Under the pieces are notes generated by a model. It saw only the letters and a list, made by a program, of their open reading frames with translations, was not told the origin of the DNA and did no database searches. 32,753 bases of DNA from a bacterium. GTDB taxonomy: Bacteria; Gemmatimonadota; Gemmatimonadetes; Gemmatimonadales; Gemmatimonadaceae. This document shows, in pieces, positions 1-7,898 of the stretch. The stretch is from the NCBI GenBank assembly GCA_027484025.1, contig JAIXTI010000077.1:1-32753 (forward strand), written 5' to 3'. The number at the start of each line of letters is the position of its first letter. Positions within the stretch are counted from its first letter, which is position 1. The position numbers and the translations under genes are program-made.

Positions 1-1
1 G

Positions 2-457
2 TCGCCATCGCGGCTCATCGTCGAGATCACCGAAAGCGATGTCATGCGCGAACCCGAGGTCGCGTTGGCCAAGCTCAACGCGCTCAAGACGCTTGGCGTG
101 CGGCTCGCCATCGACGACTTCGGCACAGGCTATTCATCGCTCAGTCATTTGCAGTTCTTCCCGGTGGACGAACTCAAGATTGATCGCTCATTCGTGACGC
201 GTATCGACGATGGTGACCGGGAAGCAGCGTTCGTGCGCACGATCGTCTCGCTCGCCAAGTCGTTGCGCGTGGAAGTCGTGGCCGAGGGCGTCGAAGAGCC
301 CGCCCAGCATCAGTTTCTGCGCTCCGTGGGCTGCGACATCGGCCAAGGGTATTTGTACAGCCGCCCGCTTCCGGCGGGAGCGGTGGAGCGGTTCGTGACC
401 GACTCCCGTCAGGTGCTCCCGCTGGTGGCGCCGACGCACCCGCGTCGGCTCGCGTAG
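2..457 (+). CDS. EAL-domain c-di-GMP phosphodiesterase, C-terminal part (5' truncated by window edge)
   Basis: The reading frame is open from base 2 to the TAG at 455-457, so the gene starts upstream of the window. The visible 151 residues are the C-terminal half of an EAL domain. They include an EITES strand (metal-binding Glu), DDFGTGYSS (two metal-binding Asp), LKIDRSFV (catalytic Lys), VVAEGVE (Glu) and the closing GQGYLYSRPL. All active-site residues expected in this half are intact, so the domain is probably an active phosphodiesterase hydrolysing cyclic di-GMP to pGpG. An internal ATG at 44 is not a plausible start because the conserved EITES strand lies before it. Whether GGDEF, PAS or membrane domains precede it cannot be seen. 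A short tail of about 20 residues follows the domain. Confidence 0.9.
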   Translation, partial: SPSRLIVEITESDVMREPEVALAKLNALKTLGVRLAIDDFGTGYSSLSHLQFFPVDELKIDRSFVTRIDDGDREAAFVRTIVSLAKSLRVEVVAEGVEEPAQHQFLRSVGCDIGQGYLYSRPLPAGAVERFVTDSRQVLPLVAPTHPRRLA

Positions 458-484
458 CGCGGCCGCGCCGCGTTACCGCGACCG

Positions 485-3184
485 CTAGCGGCCGCGGCGC
501 TTCCCGGGATGTCGCCCGCCGGACTTACCGTATCCGGCCTTCCCGCCACCGCCTTTGCCATGCCGTGGACCGCTTCGTTCGTGTCGTCCATGACCGCGCA
601 CCTCACGATCCCGATCGTCATGTCCGCGTGATTTGCGCGCGTCGTGTGCGGCGCGCTCCTCGTCGGTAAACGGCAAATCGAGACGGTCCTGCAACTCGAG
701 CAGATCGTCTGCGCGCACCGATCCCCGCTGGCCGCGCGGCACCACGAAGCGCAACGCGCGATCGAGCGTGGGCAACTCCTCGTGAATCATCGTGCGCGCC
801 AGCTTTTCGGGGAGGCGCAAGCGCGCCACCGGCACACGCCCACCGTCGTGCTCTTCGACGTCGTAATCGATCGACACCGTGCGATCACGGATTTCGACGG
901 CGCCGGGGAGCGCACGCGCGGCCGCCAGCTGTGATTCGCTCACGAAATCTCGACGATCGAGCAGCATGGGGAGCGCACGCACCTCTTCCCAGCTGCGTGC
1001 GTCGCCCATGCGCTCTTCGTACCAGGCCGTCAGTTCGACCTGACCGAGGCGCGGCGTAATGCCCCCAAGTCGCCGCCAGACTTCGCGGATCTCCTCGACG
1101 ATGGGCTGATTGCGGCGGACGGCGCTGTGGCGCAGTTCGCCGCGTGCGGCCGCCTCGGCCAGCAAATGTCGCGCACCCGCCGCGAACTCCGGCGGGAACA
1201 CGGGCAACGGTTCCGTCTCACGCGAGAGTTCGAAACCGTAGTACGTGACCCGCCGACGCAAAATGACCGGCGAGTGCTTGCGCTCTGCATCGAGAGCGAG
1301 CTCGGGCGGATGGCGCTGCGCGTTCTCCCGCACGAGATCCATCGACAGCTGCGTGCCTTCGATGGCAGCGCGCGGAATCCCATGCCGGTCGGCGAAGTAG
1401 CGCAACGACCCCGCCACCGCTCCCCACGATCCGCACACGCTCGTCTTGGAAACGCGCGCCTCGTGTCCGTCCACCGTCTGCTCTTCGATGACGAGATCGA
1501 AGGGCATGTAGCGCGAGAGCAGGTCGGCGAACTTGCGGTGCATCGCCGCGCCGGCAATGGGCAGCGTTTGCGGGAGCGGCATGCCGACACTGCGATACAC
1601 GCTGGCCATGGCCAGTGCGGCGTCTTCGAGCGCCTTCACGAGCACGCCGCGCTGCTCCGCCCAGTGGGCAATGCGTTCGGCATCGAAGAGATGCCGCGGC
1701 AAGCCGTATACCTCGCCAATGTACCCTGCCACGCGGAAACCTTCCGCATACAGGTTGTACGCTGTGAGGTGATCACTGCCGCGCACGACCAGCCCCTCGA
1801 GATCGCGCCCGTCACGCGTCATGCGATGCAGTGATTCCACACCGCTCATGACGGCGAGCGCCGGCAACAACTCGTCGTCGCCTGTGACGATCAGCTCGCC
1901 CCACTTGCGATCGACCGGGAGCGCTTCGACGGCCTTGCCGTAGCTCGTCAGCCGGCCGTTCTCGACGAGGCCGCGCGCTTCGAGCACCGCCACCGCCTTG
2001 CGATACGCGGCACGATCGAGCGGCACCGGCAAGTCGAGATCGTCGGCGCGCACGCCAAGATCGGCACAGGTGAGCGCCACCCGTTCGCTGTCACCGGCCA
2101 GCTGGAAATCGGGCTCGGTTGGGCGCAGCGCCTCGAAACGGATATCACGATCGCTGAGGATGTACACGCGTCCGCCTTCGACACGTCCGTGCACACGTCC
2201 GGCCATCTGCAGAATTTCGTTCGCCCCGAGGTGCACGCGCGTGAGCACGTTGCGTCCGCGGTCGATGAGATTCGTGAAGCGCGTATCGTCGATGATGACG
2301 GTGTCGAGCCCCGGCACATTGAGCGCGCTCTGCCCGGCCGCGGTCATGGCGAGAAAGAACGGCTTGGGCACCACCCCTTCGAGGAAGGGGCGAATGACGC
2401 GAATGGGTTCGCCGCCATGATAATGCGCCGCGGTGATGCGCGGAAAACGCGAGCGCACCCACTCGGCCGCTTCTTCCACCCCCGCCCGCGTGGGGAGAAA
2501 AATCGCCACCCCACGTTCGCTGCGCGCGAGCTTCTGCAGAAACCGATCGTCGAGGAATGTGAGCGGCTGTTTGCGCTCCACTTCGACCTTGGCGGCCTTC
2601 GTCGCATCGAACGCCGAGACCTGCAGCACGTCGGTGCTTTCGAGATAGCGCGCGTAGAACGACGGATCGACGGTCGCCGACAACCAGATGAACCGACAGC
2701 CGACTCGCTTGCCGAGCGCCAAACAGAGTTCGAGTTCGGCGCTCGTCTGGTGAATTTCGTCGACGACGAGCGTATCGGTCGCGTGAATGTCGCCGTCCTG
2801 AAACCACCGCCGCGCGATGCCGGTCGTGATCACCACGACATTCCAGCTCGGCGTCTCGGGCGTGGCTTCGCGCTCGCGATTCACGACGCCGACGCGCAGG
2901 GTGTCGGTGCCGAGTATGGTTTGCGCGATGGGGCGGATGGCGAGTGTCTTGCCGGTGCCGGTGCCGGCCACGATGCCGAACCCTTCGCCGCTGGCGGCGA
3001 GACGGCGCAGGTCAGCGCCGCGGGTGCGCTCGAGGAACGTGTCGAGCTGGAGCCCGACGGCGAGCTCGATGGTCTCGCACGCGGCGCGCGTGGGCGCAAT
3101 CACAATGATGCGGCCGGAGGCCGGCTTCGACGCGAGAAACGTCTCGCGGTCGGGAGGCAGAAAGCGATCCGTAGTTTCTCTCAC
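485..3184 (-). CDS. DExH-box ATP-dependent helicase (HrpA/HrpB-like)
   Basis: This is an 899-residue superfamily 2 helicase with a GTG start. Visible motifs are Walker A GTGTGKT (residues 74-80), DEIH (142-145), SAT (169-171) and a motif VI region reading QMAGRVHGR (about 324-332). These place it among DExH RNA helicases of the HrpA/HrpB type, which couple NTP hydrolysis to RNA remodelling. Motif VI departs from the usual QRxGRxGR, and the N-terminus has no clear Q-like motif. The last 60 or so residues are a low-complexity basic tail rich in Arg, Gly, His and Lys, as in nucleic-acid-binding tails. About 500 residues between core and tail match nothing I recognise. The gene faces the EAL gene tail to tail with a 27-bp gap, and a large GTCGGGG palindrome lies immediately upstream. 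The substrate is unknown. Confidence 0.8.
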   Translation of the reverse strand: MRETTDRFLPPDRETFLASKPASGRIIVIAPTRAACETIELAVGLQLDTFLERTRGADLRRLAASGEGFGIVAGTGTGKTLAIRPIAQTILGTDTLRVGVVNREREATPETPSWNVVVITTGIARRWFQDGDIHATDTLVVDEIHQTSAELELCLALGKRVGCRFIWLSATVDPSFYARYLESTDVLQVSAFDATKAAKVEVERKQPLTFLDDRFLQKLARSERGVAIFLPTRAGVEEAAEWVRSRFPRITAAHYHGGEPIRVIRPFLEGVVPKPFFLAMTAAGQSALNVPGLDTVIIDDTRFTNLIDRGRNVLTRVHLGANEILQMAGRVHGRVEGGRVYILSDRDIRFEALRPTEPDFQLAGDSERVALTCADLGVRADDLDLPVPLDRAAYRKAVAVLEARGLVENGRLTSYGKAVEALPVDRKWGELIVTGDDELLPALAVMSGVESLHRMTRDGRDLEGLVVRGSDHLTAYNLYAEGFRVAGYIGEVYGLPRHLFDAERIAHWAEQRGVLVKALEDAALAMASVYRSVGMPLPQTLPIAGAAMHRKFADLLSRYMPFDLVIEEQTVDGHEARVSKTSVCGSWGAVAGSLRYFADRHGIPRAAIEGTQLSMDLVRENAQRHPPELALDAERKHSPVILRRRVTYYGFELSRETEPLPVFPPEFAAGARHLLAEAAARGELRHSAVRRNQPIVEEIREVWRRLGGITPRLGQVELTAWYEERMGDARSWEEVRALPMLLDRRDFVSESQLAAARALPGAVEIRDRTVSIDYDVEEHDGGRVPVARLRLPEKLARTMIHEELPTLDRALRFVVPRGQRGSVRADDLLELQDRLDLPFTDEERAAHDARKSRGHDDRDREVRGHGRHERSGPRHGKGGGGKAGYGKSGGRHPGKRRGR

Positions 3185-3201
3185 GCTTTCAATCTACGCG
3201 T

Positions 3202-3554
3202 GGGTCGGGGTCGGGGTGTTGGTCGGGGCACCGCCACCACAGTCGGGGTACAGCCACGACAGTCGGGGTACTGCTACCACAGTCGGGGTCTACAAACAGT
3301 CGGGGTCCCAGTCGGGTCTGGCGCGGCGCTGCGCTGGCGCGTCGGGGTCGGGGCTCAAATGTCGGGGTCGGGGTCGGGGCAGCCCCGACACTTTATCCCC
3401 GACCCCGACGCGCGAGCGCAGCGTAGCGCCCGACCCGGCCGAGACCCCGACTGTCTGTAGACCCCGACTGTGGTAGCAGTGCCCCGACTGTCGTAGCGGT
3501 ACCCCGACTGTAGTGGCTGTGCCCAGACCCCGACCAAGACCCCAGAGCCCAGAC
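3202..3554. repeat. Intergenic imperfect palindrome of GTCGGGG heptamers, copy 1
   Basis: The whole region between two minus-strand genes is a nested imperfect inverted repeat of about 350 bp. The left arm carries GTCGGGG at 3204, 3210, 3222, 3242, 3262, 3282, 3299, 3341, 3347, 3361, 3367 and 3373, and the right arm carries the complement CCCCGAC. The centre is a perfect 8-bp inverted repeat with one base between (3373-3380 and 3382-3389). Further out, 3282-3308 pairs with about 3443-3469 with one mismatch. Four left-arm heptamers are exactly 20 bp apart and the next follows after 17 bp. A second copy at 15611-15996 has the same spacing. Open frames through it are periodic artefacts. Its nature (MITE-like, structural or regulatory) is unknown. 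Confidence 0.9.
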
Positions 3555-3569
3555 AAAGCAACAGCAGAA

Positions 3570-4562
3570 TCAGCGCTGGATCAGTTTGACCCGCTGCCCG
3601 CCCCGAAAAATCTCAACTCTGTCCGCGCGTCCGTCGCGGTTCACGTCGGTCCACACCTGCAGCAGCTCGCTGTTGGTGTCGAGAAAAATCGCCCGCCACG
3701 GAATGCCGCCACGCCCTTGGTCGGGTATTCGCACGATGAACTCGTTCGTCCCCAGCCACTGCATGATCTCGGCGCTCGGCCGCCCCTGCGTCACATCGAG
3801 GGCGCTTCGCATCGCCGGCAATACCTGCGGGTACGCCCGCGACGCGAACTCGGGGAGATCGTCGCAGCGCCCGTCCTTGTCACGATCGATGCACACCGGC
3901 GGCCCGAAGCGTTGATCGTCGCACCAGCCGTCGCCGTCACGGTCCAGACAGCTGCTGCTGCCAAAGCCTGGCGGCGGCGCGTTCTGCGAGAAGTAGCGGG
4001 GGTCGTTCACCGCACCCGGCACCACCACGCCGCCGGGGGTGACATACCCGCCGTATGACCCTGCCGGCCCCTGCGGTAACGGTGCCGATCCCGGATACGA
4101 CGAAGCCGGCGAACTCGTCGCCGGCCGGTCGCCGTGCAGCTGCTCATCGGTGATCTTCTTGGCCTCCCACGCATCGCGCGCCCGTGGATCGGCCTGCGAC
4201 AGATCAGGCGGAATCAGCGGCGGCCCCTTCTTCTCGACGCCGCGCAGGTTCTTGATGGGCAGGTCATCGATCTTCTTGCCCTTCGATTTGTCGTCGCCAT
4301 AAATGACACGACCGTTCGACGGCTTGTTGCGCACCGCCGACGCACAATCGGTCGGCGCCGGCTGCTGCTGCGCCGGCACCCCGTCCACCCACACGCGGCA
4401 CATCCCCGCAGGCGGCAGATACTCCCGCGGCACGCCAGCCACGGACTCCTTGTCTTTGTCCTTGTCCTTCGACTGGGCCGACGCGCTGACCGCCGTGACT
4501 GACAGACTCAGCACGACCGTCGCGACCATCAGACGCCAGGGAGATGTATTGGGATGCAGCAT
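3570..4562 (-). CDS. Secreted protein of unknown function with Asp-rich calcium-binding-like loops
   Basis: This is a 330-residue exported protein. Residues 1-30 form a signal peptide ending SASAQ, followed by a KDKDKDKE linker. Residues 48-75 carry a Pro-rich segment with two cysteines around a CRVWVDG stretch, a pattern seen in many uncharacterised exported proteins. A low-complexity Pro/Gly/Ser region covers about 147-203. Three DxDxDG-type loops follow: DRDGDGWCDD (207-216), DRDKDGRCDD (226-235) and DVNRDGRADR (306-315). These resemble calcium loops of EF-hand or thrombospondin-3 type, the first two with cysteines. The region 250-330 looks like a compact beta domain. The start is fixed by a GGAGG 9 bases upstream. 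Calcium binding is inferred from the loops only, and the function is unknown. Confidence 0.65.
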   Translation of the reverse strand: MLHPNTSPWRLMVATVVLSLSVTAVSASAQSKDKDKDKESVAGVPREYLPPAGMCRVWVDGVPAQQQPAPTDCASAVRNKPSNGRVIYGDDKSKGKKIDDLPIKNLRGVEKKGPPLIPPDLSQADPRARDAWEAKKITDEQLHGDRPATSSPASSYPGSAPLPQGPAGSYGGYVTPGGVVVPGAVNDPRYFSQNAPPPGFGSSSCLDRDGDGWCDDQRFGPPVCIDRDKDGRCDDLPEFASRAYPQVLPAMRSALDVTQGRPSAEIMQWLGTNEFIVRIPDQGRGGIPWRAIFLDTNSELLQVWTDVNRDGRADRVEIFRGGQRVKLIQR

Positions 4563-4571
4563 TGCGCACGT

Positions 4572-4576
4572 CCTCC
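4572..4576 (-). promoter_or_regulatory. Shine-Dalgarno GGAGG of the secreted Asp-loop protein
   Basis: On the minus strand a perfect GGAGG lies 9 bases before the ATG at 4562. This is one of the few strong ribosome-binding sites in the window, and it supports that start codon over downstream alternatives. The stretch from here to about 4770 holds no gene that I can see. It contains only a weak inverted repeat around 4697-4738 and a GC-rich stem near 4722-4760. Confidence 0.7.
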
Positions 4577-4772
4577 AGCAGACACCACGCGCCCACTCAC
4601 GATGAGCGGACGTCGGGCATCCTGCCGGCTACAGGGGCAGGGTATGTGCCATCCTCAGCCGAAAGTGGCCGAGTCCACGTAAGTATCGGCAGATCGGTAC
4701 CCTACGGACAGGGGGAGGGTCCCCGCCGTCACGACCCGTGTCCGTGCGTGAGGACGGGGGGTGTCCTCCAGA

Positions 4773-4990
4773 AGTGAGTACTGAGAACTGAGACCTCCGA
4801 ACTCAGACCTCAGAACTCAGCCCGGATCGGCGTGAGAGTCGAGTCACGCAGCAGTGAGAAGCCAGGAACCGCGGACCGCGGGGCCTGACCTCTCACCCCT
4901 GCGTGACTCGACTCTCACGCCGATCCGGGCTGACGTCTCAACTCTCGACCTCTCGCCTCAGCCTCTGACCGCTCAGAACTCAGCGCTCAG
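4773..4990. repeat. Large intergenic hairpin with 35-bp perfect arms and CTCAG-rich flanks
   Basis: Positions 4817-4851 are the exact reverse complement of 4899-4933 (35 bp, no mismatch), separated by 47 bases. The spacer continues the pairing imperfectly: GTGAGAAGCCAGG near 4854 faces CCTGACCTCTCAC near 4884. The outer flanks, 4773-4816 and 4934-4990, are rich in CTCAG/CTGAG motifs, including AACTCAG repeats on both sides, and also pair partly. It lies between the start of the secreted Asp-loop gene and the 3' end of pfkA, whose stop is 13 bp away. It shares no motif with the GTCGGGG palindromes. A terminator for pfkA is possible, but the arms are far longer than a terminator needs and no T-run follows. 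Confidence 0.85.
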
Positions 4991-5002
4991 TCAAGAGCGG
5001 AA

Positions 5003-6082
5003 TCAGTCGCCGAAGCTGATTCCCAGCATTCTCGCGCTCTGCACGATGTCGTGCTTCGGATCCACCCGCTTGGTTTCCCGCAGCACTTCCTCGATCGGCA
5101 GCGTCACCAGGTGCGGCGACTGCAGGGCGACCATGTGCCCCCACTTCTTGTCGGCCACGGCCTGCACGGCCGCGGCGCCAAAGCGGGTCGCGAGCAGGCG
5201 GTCGTAGCCCGTCGGCGATCCGCCGCGCTGCAGGTGACCCAACACCATCGAGCGCGTTTCCTTGCCCGTGACGCGCTGAATGTCGTAACCCAGCCGCTCG
5301 GCGATCCCTCCCAGCCGTCGGTCCTGCCCCGGCAGCGACGCGCCGATGATCGACTCATTGCCCCCCTTGGGCTTGGAGCCTTCGGCCACCACCACGATGC
5401 TGAAGCGCTTTCCGGTCGCATCGCGCTGCATGATCTTCTCGCACACCTTGTCGAGCTCCCACTCGATTTCGGGAATGAGAATCACGTCGGCGGTACCGGC
5501 CACACCCGCGTGCAGCGCAATGAAGCCCGCCTCGCGCCCCATGACTTCCAGCACCATCACGCGATCGTGCGACTCGGCCGTGGTGTGCAGCTTGTCGATC
5601 GCCTCCATCGCCGTGTTCACGGCGGTGTCGAAGCCGAAGGTCGTGATCGTCCCCGCCACATCGTTGTCGATGGTCTTGGGCACGCTCACCACCCGCACCC
5701 CCTTCGACTGCAGCTGCTGCGCAATCTTGAGCGAGCCGTCGCCGCCAATGGAGATGATGGCCTCGATCCCCAGATTGCGGGCGTTTTCCACCAGCTCGTC
5801 CGACCGGTCGATGTTCTTGTAGCTGCCGTCGGGCTGCAAAATGGGATACGCGAACGGGCTGCCCCGGTTCGTCGTCTTGATGATCGTCCCGCCCTGCCCC
5901 GCGATGCCGCGGACGCTGTCGGCGGTCAGGGGGACGATTTCGTCTTCGCCCAGCAGTCCGGCAAAGCCACGCTTGATGCCGAGGACGTCCCAACCGCGGG
6001 TACGCGCCGAAAGAACCGCGGCCCGGATGACCGCATTGAGGCCTGGGGCGTCACCGCCGCCGGTGGAAATGGCAATCCGCAT
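5003..6082 (-). CDS. pfkA: 6-phosphofructokinase
   Basis: This 359-residue enzyme phosphorylates fructose 6-phosphate to the 1,6-bisphosphate, the committed step of glycolysis. It begins MRIAISTGGGDAPGLNAVIR with the phosphate-donor-binding GGG loop at 8-10. GGDGS is at 113-117, PKTIDND at 135-141 with catalytic Asp139, and the MGREAGF block follows near 188-194. Gly116, equivalent to Gly104 of the E. coli enzyme, favours ATP as donor. Lys136, at the position of E. coli Gly124, is typical of the PPi-dependent and mixed-substrate clade. The donor therefore cannot be settled from sequence alone. A longer frame runs to 6247 but adds 55 residues with no family similarity, so the ATG at 6082 is preferred. 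The gene is monocistronic and divergent from the pseudopilin gene. Confidence 0.92.
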   Translation of the reverse strand: MRIAISTGGGDAPGLNAVIRAAVLSARTRGWDVLGIKRGFAGLLGEDEIVPLTADSVRGIAGQGGTIIKTTNRGSPFAYPILQPDGSYKNIDRSDELVENARNLGIEAIISIGGDGSLKIAQQLQSKGVRVVSVPKTIDNDVAGTITTFGFDTAVNTAMEAIDKLHTTAESHDRVMVLEVMGREAGFIALHAGVAGTADVILIPEIEWELDKVCEKIMQRDATGKRFSIVVVAEGSKPKGGNESIIGASLPGQDRRLGGIAERLGYDIQRVTGKETRSMVLGHLQRGGSPTGYDRLLATRFGAAAVQAVADKKWGHMVALQSPHLVTLPIEEVLRETKRVDPKHDIVQSARMLGISFGD

Positions 6083-6216
6083 GTTTCTGTAAATGACGTG
6101 GGTGTAGGGAGTGAGGCGTAATGTACCCTCGGGACCCGATTTGGGGGAAAGGGGGGACGCGTTGGAATGCACCAATGCGCGTCGTTTGGGTAACGGAGTT
6201 TCCAGCCACCGGCCCC

Positions 6217-6669
6217 ATGTTGCCTCCCATGACCCCAACCCCCACAACCCGCCCCCCGCGCGGCACCACGACCATCGAGCAGCTCGTCGTGCTCACCATC
6301 CTGGGCCTGTTGGCCACGCTGTCGCTGACCAGCGGCGCCCCCCTGCTGCAGGCGGCGGCGGTGGAGAGCGCGTCACGTGAAACAGCCAATCTGTTCGCAC
6401 TGGCCCGTGATCACGCCCTGGCGGCACACACCCGAACGGCCGTGCGCTTCGAGACGGCAACCCAGCGCGTGGTAGTGCACAGCGGCCGCGACACGCTGGC
6501 GGTGGCCGATTTCCGGCAGCGAGGCGTCACGATCGACCCCACCCGCGATTCGATGGCCTATGCACCAACCGGGCTCGGTGTTGGCGCCGCCAATCTTCGC
6601 CTCATTCTGCGGCGCGGCACACATGCCGACACCGTGACCGTCTCACGCCTCGGGCGCGTCGCACAATGA
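6217..6669 (+). CDS. Type IV pilin-like / GspH-FimT-type pseudopilin
   Basis: This is a small protein of about 150 residues with a prepilin signal. A short Pro/Thr-rich leader is followed by RGTTTIEQLVVLTILGLLAT, meaning a Gly before the predicted prepilin-peptidase cut, Glu at +5, and a hydrophobic helix for membrane anchoring and pilus packing. Position +1 is Thr instead of the usual Phe. The rest resembles GspH/FimT minor pseudopilins in size, with an ARDHALAAHTRTAVRF segment typical of that group. The start is uncertain: ATGs at 6121, 6175, 6217 and 6229 are all in frame and none has a convincing ribosome-binding site. The later ones give a leader of normal length. No other pilus or type II secretion genes are in the window, so its partners lie elsewhere. 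Confidence 0.75.
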   Translation: MLPPMTPTPTTRPPRGTTTIEQLVVLTILGLLATLSLTSGAPLLQAAAVESASRETANLFALARDHALAAHTRTAVRFETATQRVVVHSGRDTLAVADFRQRGVTIDPTRDSMAYAPTGLGVGAANLRLILRRGTHADTVTVSRLGRVAQ

Positions 6670-6691
6670 GCGCAGGGCGTGGAGACCAACC

Positions 6692-6716
6692 GGCCGGCAA
6701 CTGATTGTTGCCGGCC
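6692..6716. terminator. Bidirectional stem-loop between pseudopilin and rhlE
   Basis: This is a perfect 10-bp stem (GGCCGGCAAC at 6692-6701 with its complement at 6707-6716) around a 5-base TGATT loop. It sits in the 61-bp gap between two convergent genes, so it can serve both. No T-run follows on either strand, which makes this a GC-hairpin terminator without the classical U-tract. Confidence 0.7.
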
Positions 6717-6730
6717 ACCATATGGCCCGC

Positions 6731-7891
6731 TCAGGTGCCGAAGTCGAACCCGGGCACGCTCACGCGCGGAATTTCCTGGCCGATCGTGCGTTCAATCGTG
6801 CGCACCATGCCGATATCCTCGGCGCTCATGAACGTATACGCATCGCCGGTGCTCGCCGCACGACCCGTTCGACCGATGCGATGCACGTAGTCTTCGGGCT
6901 GCTGCGGAACGTCATAGTTGATGACGTGCGTGATCCCGCTGATGTCGAGTCCACGTTGTGCAATGTCCGTCGCGACGAGCACGCGCAATACGCCGTTCTT
7001 GAAGTCTTCCAGCGCCGCCATTCGCTCACGCTGCGACTTGTCGGCGTGCATCGCGCCCGCGCGGACCCCGGCCTTCTCGAGATCCCGCACCACCCGATCG
7101 GCGCCGCTCTTGGTGCGGGTGAACACCAGCACCGAGTCGTGCGCTTCCTTGGTGAGCAGGTGCACCAGCAGGTCGTTCTTCCGGTGGCGCGGCACCGGAT
7201 ACACCGCGTGCGTCACCGTGATGGCAGCACTCGAGCGGCGCCCCACCTGCACGACCACCGGCTTGCGCAAATATTTGCGCGCCAGCGCTTCGACTTCGGG
7301 AGGCATCGTCGCCGAAAACAGCAGTGTCTGGCGGTACCGCGGAATCTGCTCGACGATACGATTGAGCTGCGGCGCAAAGCCCATGTCGAGCATACGGTCC
7401 GCTTCGTCGAGCACCAGCGTCTCGAGGTACGAGAAGTCGACGTTGCGCTTCTCGAGGTGGTCGAGCAACCGGCCCGGCGTGGCGACGACGACGTCGACGC
7501 CCTGCCGGAGCGCCTTTTCCTGCGGCTCGTAGCCCACGCCACCGAAGACCGGGATGACGTTCACCGGCGCGTGCGCCGAATACTTCCGGACGCTCTCTTC
7601 CACCTGCAGGCAGAGCTCGCGGGTGGGGGTGAGCACCAGCACGCGCGTGCGGCGCGGACCGCCAATGAGGCGGTGTACCATGGGAAGCGTGAAGCTTGCC
7701 GTCTTGCCGGTACCGGTCTGGGCCAGACCGATGAGGTCGCGACCGGTCAGGGCAAGTGGAATGGCTTCGCGCTGGATGGGGGTCGGACGTTCGTACCCGG
7801 CGTCGTGCAGCGCGTTGAGCAGGGGCTGAGCCAGCCCCAGGTCGGCGAACGTCACATCGCCGACGAGCGTATCAGGATCGATGACTGTCAT
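6731..7891 (-). CDS. rhlE: DEAD-box ATP-dependent RNA helicase, RhlE type
   Basis: This is a 386-residue minimal DEAD-box helicase. The motifs are, in order: Q motif with PTPIQ (36-40), AQTGTGKT (57-64), PTRELCLQ (89-96), TPGRLLDHL (138-146), DEAD (162-165), SAT (193-195), a DIAQRGLD block, and HRIGRTGR in the second RecA lobe. All ATPase and RNA-binding motifs are intact. Such enzymes unwind short RNA duplexes in ribosome assembly and mRNA turnover. The protein stops soon after the second lobe and lacks the basic C-terminal extension common in this family. It has a structured leader (7899-7929) just before its ATG. RhlE is the closest subtype by motif and size, though another short DEAD-box subfamily is possible. 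Confidence 0.9.
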   Translation of the reverse strand: MTVIDPDTLVGDVTFADLGLAQPLLNALHDAGYERPTPIQREAIPLALTGRDLIGLAQTGTGKTASFTLPMVHRLIGGPRRTRVLVLTPTRELCLQVEESVRKYSAHAPVNVIPVFGGVGYEPQEKALRQGVDVVVATPGRLLDHLEKRNVDFSYLETLVLDEADRMLDMGFAPQLNRIVEQIPRYRQTLLFSATMPPEVEALARKYLRKPVVVQVGRRSSAAITVTHAVYPVPRHRKNDLLVHLLTKEAHDSVLVFTRTKSGADRVVRDLEKAGVRAGAMHADKSQRERMAALEDFKNGVLRVLVATDIAQRGLDISGITHVINYDVPQQPEDYVHRIGRTGRAASTGDAYTFMSAEDIGMVRTIERTIGQEIPRVSVPGFDFGT

Positions 7892-7898
7892 GTGTGTA

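Noticed and set aside
3222..3305. CRISPR-like array (repeated motif every 20 bp)
   Set aside because: Repeats are only 7 bp, the intervening bases are partly similar and pair with the opposite arm, and no cas genes are present.
2189..3460. Plus-strand frame opposite the DExH helicase
   Set aside because: It runs into the palindrome and lies antisense to conserved helicase motifs.
3290..3556. Open frames through the GTCGGGG palindrome (also on the plus strand, and again in copy 2)
   Set aside because: Their repetitive translations (TATTVGV, SGHCYHSRG) come from the heptamer pattern and appear on both strands because the DNA is palindromic.
4620..4770. Possible riboswitch in the leader of the secreted Asp-loop gene
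   Set aside because: Weak stems are present, but nothing matches the conserved cores of riboswitches I know, including GEMM.
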